Shown here: one piece after another, positions 1 through 11,838 of the stretch
How positions within the stretch are numbered: the stretch's first letter is position 1
Layout: every line of letters starts with the position of its first letter
Source: Hydractinia symbiolongicarpus
Taxonomy: Eukaryota; Cnidaria; Hydrozoa; Anthoathecata; Hydractiniidae
Assembly: GCF_029227915.1 (NCBI RefSeq)
Contig: NC_079882.1
Coordinates: 32,356,001 to 32,420,000 of the forward strand
Direction of reading: 5' to 3'
Length of the DNA: 64,000 nucleotides
Made by a program: the position numbers and the translations under genes
Notes under the pieces: model-generated
Told to the model about the DNA's origin: nothing
The model's input: the letters and a program-made list of their open reading frames with translations, nothing else
Databases searched by the model: none

Positions 1-2079
1 CCGGCGATTAAACTTCTTTTATTCAGCGTCTCATCATAAATGAAAACATTCTTGAAAACTACAAGTCTCATGCGTTTTAGTGGTGAAATAATAATTTAAA
101 AAATCGTTTGGGAAATGTGTTTACTCCCTGGGTACTTTCTTTGTATACTTTTGACTATACAGGCCGAGTCCAGGATTTACGGGAAATCGCAGGTTTTCGT
201 TTGCCGGCGATTAAACTTCATTTATTCAGCGTCTCATCAAAAATGAAAACATTTTTAAAAACTACAAGTCTCATGCGTTTTAGTGGTGAAAAAGTAATTT
301 AAAAAATCGTTCGGGAAATCAGTTTACTCCCTGGGTACTTTCTTTGTTTACTTTTGACTATACGGGCCAAGCCCGGGATTTACGGAAAAATGCGGGTTTT
401 CGTTTGCCGGCGATTAAACTTCTTTTATTCAGCGTCTCATCAAAAATGAAAACATTTTTCAAAACTACAAGTCTCATGCGTTTTAGTGGTGAAAAAATAA
501 TTTAAAAAATCGTTCGGGAAATGAGTTTACTCCCTGGGTAATTTCTTTGTATACTTTTGACTATACGGGCCGAGTCCGGGATTTACGGGAAATCGCGGTT
601 TTTCGTTTGCCGGCGATTTAGCTTCTTTTATTCAGCGTCCCATCAAATATGAAAATATTTTTGAAAACTACAAGTCTCATGCGTTTAGTGGTAAAAAAAT
701 AATATAAAAAATCGTTCGGGAAATGAGTTTACTCCCTGGGTACTTTCTTTGTATACTTTTGACTATACGGGCCAAGCCCGGGATTTACGGGAAATCGCGG
801 GTTTTCGTTTGCCTTCGATTAAACTTCTTTTATTCAGCGTCTCGTCAAAAATGAAAACATTTTTAAAAACTACAAGTCTTATGCGTTTTAGTGGTGAAAA
901 AATAATTTAAAAAATCGTTCTGGAAATGAGTTTACTCACAAGGGACTTTCTTTGTATACATTCGACTATACGTGCCAAGCCCGGGATTTACGGGAAATCG
1001 CGGGTTTTCGTTTGCCGGCGATTAAACTTCTTTTATTCAGCGTCTCATCATAAATGAAAACATTCTTGAAAACTACAAGCCTCATGCGTTTTAGTGGTAA
1101 AATAATAATTTAAAAAATCGTTTGGGAAATGTGTTTACTCTCTGGGTACTTTCTTTGTATACTTTTGACTATACGGGCCGAGTCCAGGATTTACGGGAAA
1201 TCGCAGGTTTTCGTTTGCCGGCGATTAAACTTCATTTATTCAGCGTCTCATCAAAAATGAAAACATTTTTAAAAACTACAAGTCTCATGCGTTTTAGTGG
1301 TGAAAAAGTAATTTAAAAAATCGTTCGGGAAATCAGTTTACTCCCTGGGTACTTTCTTTGTATACTTTTGACTATACGGGCCAAGCCCGGGATTTACGGA
1401 AAAACGCGGGTTTTCGTTTGCTGGCGATTAAACTTCTTTTATTCAGCGTCTCATCAAAAATGAAAACATTTTTCAAAACTACAAGTCTCATGCGTTTTAG
1501 TGGTGAAAAAATAATTTAAAAAATCGTTCGGGAAATGAGTTTACTCCCTGGGTACTTTCTTTGTATACTTTTGACTATACGGGCCAAGCCCGGGATTTAC
1601 GGAAAAACGCGGGTTTTCGTTTGCCAGCGATTAAACTTCTTTTATTCAGCGTCTCCTGAAAAATGAAAACATTTTTCAAAACTACAAGTCTCATGCGTTT
1701 TAGTGGTGAAAAATCAATTTAAAAAATCGTTCGGGAAATGAGTTTACTCAATCGCGGTTTTTCGTTTGCCGGCGATTAAATTTCTTTTATTCAGCGTCCC
1801 ATCAAATATGAAAATATTTTTGAAAACTACAAGTCTCATGCGTTTTAGCGGTGAAAAAATAATTTAAAAAATCGTTCGGGAAATGAGTTTACTCCCTGGG
1901 TACTTTCTTTGTATACTTTTGACTATACGGGCCGAGTCCGGGATTTACGGGAAATCGCGGTTTTTCGTTTGCCGGCGATTAAACATCTTTTATTCAGCGT
2001 CTCATCAAAAATGAAAACATTTTTAAAAACTACAAGTCTAATGCGTTTTAGTGGTGAAAAAATAATTTAAAAAATCGTT
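1..2079. repeat. Left domain: 5-mer HOR (1014 bp), partly duplicated
   Basis: The window opens inside a monomer. Positions 1 to about 550 recur 1014 bp later (five monomers), including the rare CATCATAAATG variant at both 38 and 1,052 and the G monomers at about 108 and 1,122. After about 1,560 the match breaks down (GAGTCCGGG against CAAGCCCGGG), so the duplication is partial. A shortened 145-bp monomer at 1,717-1,861 follows. H monomers (CCCATCAAATATG) are frequent. No other sequence is present. Confidence 0.8.
1717..1861. repeat. Truncated monomer, 145 bp (internal deletion of ~58 bp)
   Basis: This copy runs from ATTTAAAAAATCG to GAGTTTACTC and then jumps directly to AATCGCGGTTTTTCG. It lacks the segment that normally carries GGGTACTTTC, GTATAC, GACTATACGGGCC and the start of GATTTACGGG. 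The rest is an H monomer with CCCATCAAATATG. It explains why neighbouring G monomers at 1,122 and 2,890 are 1768 bp apart rather than about 1825 (nine monomers). I saw this deletion only once in the window. Confidence 0.88.
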
Positions 2080-5000
2080 CGGGAAATGAGTTTACTCCCT
2101 GGGTACTTTCTTTGTATACTTTTGACTATACGGGCCGAGTCCAGGATTTACGGGAAATCGCAGGTTTTCGTTTGCCGGCGATTAAACTTCTTTTATTCAG
2201 CGTCTCATCAAAAATGAAAACATTTTTCAAAACTACAAGTCTTATGCGTTTTAGTGGTGAAAAAATAATTTAAAAAATCGTACGGGAAATGAGTTTACTC
2301 CCTGGGTACTTTCTTTGTATACTTTTGACTATACGGGCCGAGTCCGGGATTTACGGGAAATCGCGGTTTTTCGTTTGCCGGCGATTAAACTTCTTTTATT
2401 CAGCGTCCCATCAAATATGAAAATATTTTTGAAAACTACAAGTCTCATGCGTTTAGTGGTAAAAAAATAATATAAAAAATCGTTCGGGAAATGAGTTTAC
2501 TCCCTGGGTACTTTCTTTGTATACTTTTGACTATACGGGCCAAGCCCGGGATTTACGGGAAATCGCGGGTTTTCGTTTGCCTTCGATTAAACTTCTTTTA
2601 TTCAGCGTCTCGTCAAAAATGAAAACATTTTTAAAAACTACAAGTCTTATGCCTTTTAGTGGTGAAAAAATAATTTAAAAAATCGTTCTGGAAATGAGTT
2701 TACTCACAAGGGACTTTCTTTGTATACATTCGACTATACGTGCCAAGCACGGGATTTACGGGAAATCGCGGGTTTTCGTTTGCCGGCGATTAAACTTCTT
2801 ATATTCAGCGTCTCATCATAAATGAAAACATTCTTGAAAACTACAAGTCTCATGCGTTTTAGTTGTGAAATAATAATTTAAAAAATCGTTTGGGAAATCT
2901 GTTTACTCCCTGGGTACTTTCTTTGTATACTTTTGACTATACGGGCCGAGTCCAGGATTTACGGGAAATCGCAGGTTTTCGTTTGCCGGCGATTAAACTT
3001 CATTTATTCAGCGTCTCATCAAAAATGAAAACATTTTTAAAAACTACAAGTCTCATGCGTTTTAGTGGTGAAAAAGTAATTTAAAAAATCGTTCGGGAAA
3101 TCAGTTTACTCCCTGGGTACTTTCTTTGTATACTTTTGACTATACGGGCCAAGCCCGGGATTTACGGAAAAACGCGGGTTTTCGTTTGCCGGCGATTAAA
3201 CTTCTTTTATTCAGCGTCTCATCAAAAATGAAAACATTTTTCAAAACTACAAGTCTCATGCGTTTTAGTTGTGAAATAATAATTTAAAAAATCGTTTGGG
3301 AAATCTGTTTACTCCCTGGGTACTTTCTTTGTATACTTTTGACTATACGGGCCGAGTCCAGGATTTACGGGAAATCGCAGGTTTTCGTTTGCCAGCGATT
3401 AAACTTCTTTTATTCAGCGTCTCCTGAAAAATGAAAACATTTTTCAAAACTACAAGTCTCATGCGTTTTAGTGGTGAAAAAATAATTTAAAAAATCGTTC
3501 GGGAAATGAGTTTACTCCCTGGGTACTTTCTTTGTATACTTTTGACTATACGGGCCGAGTCCGGGATTTACGGGAAATCGCGGTTTTTCGTTTGCCGGCG
3601 ATTAAACTTCTTTTATTCAGCGTCCCATCAAATATGAAAATATTTTTGAAAACTACAAGTCTCATGCGTTTAGTGGTAAAAAAATAATATAAAAAATCGT
3701 TCGGGAAATGAGTTTACTCCCTGGGTACTTTCTTTGTATACTTTTGACTATACGGGCCAAGCCCGGGATTTACGGGAAATCGCGGGTTTTCGTTTGCCTT
3801 CGATTAAACTTCTTTTATTCAGCGTCTCGTCAAAAATGAAAACATTTTTAAAAACTACAAGTCTTATGCCTTTTAGTGGTGAAAAAATAATTTAAAAAAT
3901 CGTTCTGGAAATGAGTTTACTCACAAGGGACTTTCTTTGTATACATTCGACTATACGTGCCAAGCACGGGATTTACGGGAAATCGCGGGTTTTCGTTTGC
4001 CGGCGATTGAACTTCTTATATTCAGCGTCTCATCATAAATGAAAACATTCTTGAAAACTACAAGTCTCATGCGTTTTAGTTGTGAAATAATAATTTAAAA
4101 AATCGTTTGGGAGATCTGTTTACTCCCTGGGTACTTTCTTTGTATACTTTTGACTATACGGGCCGAGTCCAGGATTTACGGGAAATCGCAGGTTTTCGTT
4201 TGCCGGCGATTAAACTTCATTTATTCAGCGTCTCATCAAAAATGAAAACATTTTTAAAAACTACAAGTCTCATGCGTTTTAGTGGTGAAAAAGTAATTTA
4301 AAAAATCGTTCGGGAAATCAGTTTACTCCCTGGGTACTTTCTTTGTATACTTTTGACTATACGGGCCAAGCCCGGGATTTACGGAAAAACGCGGGTTTTC
4401 GTTTGCCGGCGATTAAACTTCTTTTATTCAGCGTCTCATCAAAAATGAAAACATTTTTCAAAACTACAAGTCTCATGCGTTTTAGTTGTGAAATAATAAT
4501 TTAGAAAATCGTTTGGGAAATCTGTTTACTCCCTGGGTACTTTCTTTGTATACTTTTGACTATACGGGCCGAGTCCAGGATTTACGGGAAATCGCAGGTT
4601 TTCGTTTGCCAGCGATTAAACTTCTTTTATTCAGCGTCTCCTGAAAAATGAAAACATTTTTCAAAACTACAAGTCTCATGCGTTTTAGTGGTGAAAAAAT
4701 AATTTAAAAAATCGTTCGGGAAATGAGTTTACTCCCTGGGTACTTTCTTTGTATACTTTTGACTATACAGGCCGAGTCCGGGATTTACGGGAAATCGCGG
4801 TTTTTCGTTTGCCGGCGATTAAACATCTTTTATTCAGCGTCCCATCAAATATGAAAATATTTTTGAAAACTACAAGTCTCATGCGTTTAGTGGTAAAAAA
4901 ATAATATAAAAAATCGTTCGGGAAATGAGTTTACTCCCTGGGTACTTTCTTTGTATACTTTTGACTATACGGGCCAAGCCCGGGATTTACGGGAAATCGC

Positions 5001-5195
5001 GGGTTTTCGTTTGCCTTCGATTAAACTTCTTTTATTCAGCGTCTCGTCAAAAATGAAAACATTTTTAAAAACTACAAGTCTTATGCGTTTTAGTGGTGAA
5101 AAAATAATTTAGAAAATCGTTCTGGAAATGAGTTTACTCACAAGGGACTTTCTTTGTATACATTCGACTATACGTGCCAAGCACGGGATTTACGG
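2080..5195. repeat. Left domain: 1217-bp 6-mer HOR, about 2.5 copies
   Basis: A six-monomer unit of 1217 bp repeats in tandem. The diagnostic CAAGCACGGG occurs at 2,744, 3,961 and 5,178, each 1217 bp apart. The G variant TTTGGGAAATCTG occurs near 3,294 and 4,511, also 1217 bp apart, and another G pair lies at 2,890 and 4,107. The unit also contains an H monomer and the variant GTCTCCTGAAAAATG. Identity between copies is high, with scattered substitutions such as CGATTGAAC near 4,008. Confidence 0.85.
2413..2428. other. H-type variant of the A/T-rich dyad (AAATAT-GAAA-ATATTT)
   Basis: In H monomers the usual AAAAATG/CATTTTT arms are replaced by AAATATG and AATATTTT. The two substitutions fall in opposite arms, and a 6-bp perfect dyad around loop GAAA is kept. 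H monomers also carry GTCCCATC, GCGTTTAGTGG (one T fewer) and usually AATAATATAAAA, so these changes travel as a linked haplotype. Compensatory selection is possible, but a single founder followed by amplification explains it equally well. Confidence 0.7.
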
Positions 5196-6340
5196 GAAAT
5201 CGCGGTTTTTCGTTTGCCGGCGATTAAACTTCTTTTATTCAGCGTCCCATCAAATATGAAAATATTTTTGAAAACTACAAGTCTCATGCGTTTAGTGGTG
5301 AAAAAATAATTTAAAAAATCGTTCTGGAAATAAGTTTACTCACAAGGGACTTTCTTTGTATACATTCGACTATACGGGCCGAGTCCGGGATTTACGGGAA
5401 ATCGCGGTTTTTCGTTTGCCGGCGATTAAACTTCTTTTATTCAGCGTCCCATCAAATATGAAAATATTTTTGAAAACTACAAGTCTCATGCGTTTAGTGG
5501 TAAAAAAATAATATAAAAAATCGTTCGGGAAATGAGTTTACTCCCTGGGTACTTTCTTTGTATACTTTTGACTATACGGGCCAAGCCCGGGATTTACGGG
5601 AAATCGCGGGTTTTCGTTTGCCTTCGATTAAACTTCTTTTATTCAGCGTCTCGTCAAAAATGAAAACATTTTTAAAAACTACAAGTCTTATGCGTTTTAG
5701 TGGTGAAAAAATAATTTAAAAAATCGTTCTGGAAATGAGTTTACTCACAAGGGACTTTCTTTGTATACATTCGACTATACGTGCCAAGCCCGGGATTTAC
5801 GGGAAATCGCGGGTTTTCGTTTGCCGGCGATTAAACTTCTTATATTCAGCGTCTCATCATAAATGAAAACATTCTTGAAAACTACAAGTCTCATGCGTTT
5901 TAGTTGTGAAATAATAATTTAAAAAATCGTTTGGGAAATGTGTTCACTCCCTGGGTACTTTCTTTGTATACTTTTGACTATACGGGCCGAGTCCAGGATT
6001 TACGGGAAATCGCAGGTTTTCGTTTGCCGGCGATTAAACTTCATTTATTCAGCGTCTCATCAAAAATGAAAACATTTTTAAAAACTACAAGTCTCATGCG
6101 TTTTAGTGGTGAAAAAGTAATTTAAAAAATCGTTCGGGAAATCAGTTTACTCCCTGGGTACTTTCTTTGTATACTTTTGACTATACGGGCCAAGCCCGGG
6201 ATTTACGGAAAAACGCGGGTTTTCGTTTGCCGGCGATTAAACTTCTTTTATTCAGCGTCTCATCAAAAATGAAAACATTTTTCAAAACTACAAGTCTCAT
6301 GCGTTTTAGTGGTGAAAAAATAATTTAAAAAATCGTTCGG
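5196..6340. repeat. Left domain: H/B-rich transition stretch
   Basis: This is an irregular run of monomers between two regular HOR blocks. H monomers alternate with copies carrying TCACAAGGGACTTTC and CATTCGACTATACG. G monomers occur at about 5,931 (with GTGTTCACTCCC) and 6,742, 811 bp apart (four monomers). No non-satellite sequence is visible. Confidence 0.75.
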
Positions 6341-8106
6341 GAAATGAGTTTACTCCCTGGGTACTTTCTTTGTATACTTTTGACTATACGGGCCGAGTCC
6401 GGGATTTACGGGAAATCGCGGTTTTTCGTTTGCCGGCGATTAAACTTCTTTTATTCAGCGTCCCATCAAATATGAAAATATTTTTGAAAACTACAAGTCT
6501 CATGCGTTTAGTGGTGAAAAAATAATTTAAAAAATCGTTCTGGAAATGAGTTTACTCACAAGGGACTTTCTTTGTATACATTCGACTATACGTGACAAGC
6601 CCGGGATTTACGGGAAATCGCGGGTTTTTGTTTGCCGGCAATTAAACTTCTTTTATTCAGCGTCTCATCATAAATGAAAACATTCTTGAAAACTACAAGT
6701 CTCATGCGTTTTAGTGGTGAAATAATAATTTAAAAAATCGTTTGGGAAATGTGTTTACTCCCTGGGTACTTTCTTTGTATACTTTTGACTATACGGGCCG
6801 AGTCCAGGATTTACGGGAAATCGCAGGTTTTCGTTTGCCGGCGATTAAACTTCATTTATTCAGCGTCTCATCAAAAATGAAAATATTTTTAAAAACTACA
6901 AGTCTCATGCGTTTTAGTGGTGAAAAAGTAATTTAAAAAATCGTTCGGGAAATCAGTTTACTTCCTGGGTACTTTCTTTGTATACTTTTGACTATACGGG
7001 CCAAGCCCGGGATTTACGGAAAAACGCGGGTTTTCGTTTGCCGGCGATTAAACTTGTTTTATTCAGCGTCTCATCAAAAATGAAAACATTTTTCAAAACT
7101 ACAAGTCTCATGCGTTTTAGTGGTGAAAAAATAATTTAAAAAATCGTTCTGGAAATGAGTTTACTCCCTGGGTACTTTCTTCGTATACTTTTGACTATAC
7201 GGGCAGAGTCCGGGATTTAGGGAATTCGCAGGTTTTCGTTTGCCAGCGATTAAACTGCTTTTATTCAGCGTCTCATCAAAAATGAAAACATTTTTGAAAA
7301 CTACAAGACTCATGCGTTTTAGTGGTGAAAAAATAATTTAAAAAATCGTTCGGGAAATGAGTTTACTCCCTGGGTAGTTTCTTTGTATACTTTTGACTAT
7401 ACGGGCCAAGCCGGGATTTACGGGAAATCCCGGGTTTTCGTTTGCCGGCGATTAAACTTCTTTTATTCAGCGTCTCATCAAAAATGAAAACATTTTTAAA
7501 AACTACAAGTCTTATGCGTTTTAGTGGTGAAAAAATAATTTAAAAAATCGTTCTGGAAATGAGTTTACTCACAGGGTACTTTCTTTGTATACGTTCGACT
7601 ATACGTGCCAAGCCCGGGATTTACGGGAAATCGCGGGTTTTCGTTTGCCGGCGATTAAACTGCTTTTATTCAGCGTCTCATCAAATATGAAAATATTTTT
7701 GAAAACTACAAGTCTCATGCGTTTAGTGGTAAAAAAATAATATAAAAAATCATTCGGGAAATGAGTTTACTCCCTGGGTACTTTCTTTGTATACTTTTGA
7801 CTATACGGGCCAAGCCCGGGATTTACGGGAAATCGTGGGTTTTCGTTTGCCGGCGATTAAACTTCTTTTATTCAGCGTCTCATCAAAAATGAAAACATTT
7901 TTAAAAACTACAAGTCTTATGCGTTTTAGCGGTGAAAAATAATTTAAAAAATCGTTCTGGAAATGAGTTTACTCCCTGGGTACTTTCTTTGTATACTTTT
8001 GACTATACGGGCCGAGTCCGGGATTTAGGGAAATCGCAGGTTTTCGTTTGCCGGCGATTAAACTGCTTTTATTCAGCGTCTCATCAAAAATGAAAACATT
8101 TTTGAA

Positions 8107-8119
8107 AACTACTCTCATG
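8107..8119. repeat. 3-bp deletion variant in a monomer
   Basis: The usual AAAACTACAAGTCTCATG reads AAAACTACTCTCATG here, with AAG missing. The equivalent monomers in later HOR copies (for example near 10,537) have the full sequence, so the deletion post-dates the HOR duplication. Confidence 0.85.
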
Positions 8120-11100
8120 CGTTTTAGTGGTGAAAAAATAATTTAAAAAATCGTTCGGGAAATGAGTTTACTCCCTGAGTACTTTCTTTGTATACTTTTG
8201 ACTATACGGGCCAAGCCGGGATTTACGGGAAATCGCGGGTTTTCGTTTGCCGGCGATTAAACTTCTTTTATTCAGCGTCTCATCAAAAATGAAAACATTT
8301 TTAAAAACTACAAGTCTTATGCGTTTTAGTGGTGAAAAAATAATTTAAAAAATCGTTCTGGAAATGAGTTTATTCACAGGGTACTTTCTTTGTATACATT
8401 CGACTATACGTGCCAAGCCCGGGATTTACGGGAAATCGCGGGTTTTCGTTTGCCGGCGATTAAACTTCTTTTATTCAGCGTCTCATCAAAAATGAAAACA
8501 TTTTTGAAAACTACAAGTCTCATGCGTTTTAGTGGTGAAAAAATAATTTAAAAAATCGTTCGGGAAATGAGTTTACTCCCTGGGTACTTTTTCTGTATAC
8601 TTTTGACTATACGGGCCAAGCCGGGATTTACGGGAAATCGCGGGTTTTCGTTTGCCGGCGATTAAACTTCTTTTATTCAGAGTCTCATCAAAAATGAAAA
8701 CATTTTTTAAAACTACAAGTCTTATGCGTTTTAGTGGTGAAAAAATAATTTAAAAAATCGTTCGGGAAATGAGTTTACTCACAGGGTACTTTCTTTGTAT
8801 ACTTTTGACTATACGGGCCGAGTCCGGGATTTACGGGAAATCGCGGTTTTTCGTTTGCCGGCGATTAAACTTCTTTTATTCAGCGTCCCATCAAATATGA
8901 AAATATTTTTGAAAACTACAAGTCTCATGCGTTTAGTGGTGAAAAAATAATTTAAAAAATCGTTCTGGAAATGAGTTTACTCACAAGGGACTTTCTTTGT
9001 ATACATTCGACTATACGTGACAAGCCCGGGATTTACGGGAAATCGCGGGTTTTTGTTTGCCGGCAATTAAACTTCTTTTATTCAGCGTCTCATCATAAAT
9101 GAAAACATTCTTGAAAACTACAAGTCTCATGCGTTTTAGTGGTGAAATAATAATTTAAAAAATCGTTTGGGAAATGTGTTTACTCCCTGGGTACTTTCTT
9201 TGTATACTTTTGACTATACGGGCCGAGTCCAGGATTTACGGGAAATCGCAGGTTTTCGTTTGCCGGCGATTAAACTTCATTTATTCAGCGTCTCATCAAA
9301 AATGAAAATATTTTTAAAAACTACAAGTCTCATGCGTTTTAGTGGTGAAAAAGTAATTTAAAAAATCGTTCGGGAAATCAGTTTACTTCCTGGGTACTTT
9401 CTTTGTATACTTTTGACTATACGGGCCAAGCCCGGGATTTACGGAAAAACGCGGGTTTTCGTTTGCCGGCGATTAAACTTGTTTTATTCAGCGTCTCATC
9501 AAAAATGAAAACATTTTTCAAAACTACAAGTCTCATGCGTTTTAGTGGTGAAAAAATAATTTAAAAAATCGTTCTGGAAATGAGTTTACTCCCTGGGTAC
9601 TTTCTTCGTATACTTTTGACTATACGGGCAGAGTCCGGGATTTAGGGAATTCGCAGGTTTTCGTTTGCCAGCGATTAAACTGCTTTTATTCAGCGTCTCA
9701 TCAAAAATGAAAACATTTTTGAAAACTACAAGACTCATGCGTTTTAGTGGGGAAAAAATAATTTAAAAAATCGTTCGGGAAATGAGTTTACTCCCTGGGT
9801 AGTTTCTTTGTATACTTTTGACTATACGGGCCAAGCCGGGATTTACGGGAAATCCCGGGTTTTCGTTTGCCGGCGATTAAACTTCTTTTATTCAGCGTCA
9901 CATCAAAAATGAAAACATTTTTAAAAACTACAAGTCTTATGCGTTTTAGTGGTGAAAAAATAATTTAAAAAATCGTTCTGGAAATGAGTTTACTCACAGG
10001 GTACTTTCTTTGTATACGTTCGACTATACGTGCCAAGCCCGGGATTTACGGGAAATCGCGGGTTTTCGTTTGCCGGCGATTAAACTGCTTTTATTCAGCG
10101 TCTCATCAAATATGAAAATATTTTTGAAAACTACAAGTCTCATGCGTTTAGTGGTAAAAAAATAATATAAAAAATCATTCGGGAAATGAGTTTACTCCCT
10201 GGGTACTTTCTTTGTATACTTTTGACTATACGGGCCAAGCCCGGGATTTACGGGAAATCGTGGGTTTTCGTTTGCCGGCGATTAAACTTCTTTTATTCAG
10301 CGTCTCATCAAAAATGAAAACATTTTTAAAAACTACAAGTCTTATGCGTTTTAGCGGTGAAAAATAATTTAAAAAATCGTTCTGGAAATGAGTTTACTCC
10401 CTGGGTACTTTCTTTGTATACTTTTGACTATACGGGCCGAGTCCGGGATTTAGGGAAATCGCAGGTTTTCGTTTGCCGGCGATTAAACTGCTTTTATTCA
10501 GCGTCTCATCAAAAATGAAAACATTTTTGAAAACTACAAGTCTCATGCGTTTTAGTGGTGAAAAAATAATTTAAAAAATCGTTCGGGAAATGAGTTTACT
10601 CCCTGAGTACTTTCTTTGTATACTTTTGACTATACGGGCCAAGCCGGGATTTACGGGAAATCGCGGGTTTTCGTTTGCCGGCGATTAAACTTCTTTTATT
10701 CAGCGTCTCATCAAAAATGAAAACATTTTTAAAAACTACAAGTCTTATGCGTTTTAGTGGTGAAAAAATAATTTAAAAAATCGTTCTGGAAATGAGTTTA
10801 TTCACAGGGTACTTTCTTTGTATACATTCGACTATACGTGCCAAGCCCGGGATTTACGGGAAATCGCGGGTTTTCGTTTGCCGGCGATTAAACTTTTTTT
10901 ATTCAGCGTCTCATCAAAAATGAAAACATTTTTGAAAACTACAAGTCTCATGCGTTTTAGTGGTGAAAAAATAATTTAAAAAATCGTTCGGGAAATGTGT
11001 TTACTCCCTGGGTACTTTCTTTGTATACTTTTGACTATACGGGCCGAGTCCAGGATTTACGGGAAATCGCAGGTTTTCGTTTGCCGGCGATTAAACTTCA

Positions 11101-11819
11101 TTTATTCAGCGTCTCATCAAAAATGAAAATATTTTTAAAAACTACAAGTCTCATGCGTTTTAGTGGTGAAAAAGTAATTTAAAAAATCGTTCGGGAAATC
11201 AGTTTACTTCCTGGGTACTTTCTTTGTATACTTTTGACTATACGGGCCAAGCCCGGGATTTACGGAAAAACGCGGGTTTTCGTTTGCCGGCGATTAAACT
11301 TGTTTTATTCAGCGTCTCATCAAAAATGAAAACATTTTTCAAAACTACAAGTCTCATGCGTTTTAGTGGTGAAAAAATAACTTAAAAAATCGTTCTGGAA
11401 ATGAGTTTACTCCCTGGGTACTTTCTTCGTATACTTTTGACTATACGGGCAGAGTCCGGGATTTAGGGAATTCGCAGGTTTTCGTTTGCCAGCGATTAAA
11501 CTGCTTTTATTCAGCGTCTCATCAAAAATGAAAACATTTTTGAAAACTACAAGACTCATGCGTTTTAGTGGGGAAAAAATAATTTAAAAAATCGTTCGGG
11601 AAATGAGTTTACTCCCTGGGTAGTTTCTTTGTATACTTTTGACTATACGGGCCAAGCCGGGATTTACGGGAAATCCCGGGTTTTCGTTTGCCGGCGATTA
11701 AACTTCTTTTATTCAGCGTCTCATCAAAAATGAAAACATTTTTAAAAACTACAAGTCTTATGCGTTTTAGTGGTGAAAAAATAATTTAAAAAATCGTTCT
11801 GGAAATGAGTTTACTCACA

Positions 11820-11838
11820 GGGTACTTTCTTTGTATAC
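11820..11838. repeat. Hybrid-monomer junction of the 8-mer HOR copy
   Basis: In the 12-mer unit and both 9-mer units, a B-type monomer with GTATACGTTCGAC (near 7,589, 10,014 and 13,454) is followed by a separate monomer with GAAATCGTGGG. Here the B-type 5' end (TTACTCACAG) continues directly into TTTTGACTATACGGG and GAAATCGTGGG. The crossover therefore lies within the shared GGGTACTTTCTTTGTATAC. This is the in-register unequal exchange that removed one monomer and turned a 9-mer into an 8-mer. Confidence 0.8.

Noticed and set aside
108-302. Recurrent 61-64 codon open frame (and about 25 relatives, e.g. 1122-1316, 9167-9361, 44720-44914, 63385-63579)
   Set aside because: It is one frame of the G-type and related monomers, opening at TTG (TTGGGAAATG) rather than ATG and ending at the TAA in the A/T-rich block. 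The monomer is not a multiple of three, so the frame is not maintained along the array. Its recurrence reflects DNA repetition, not protein selection.
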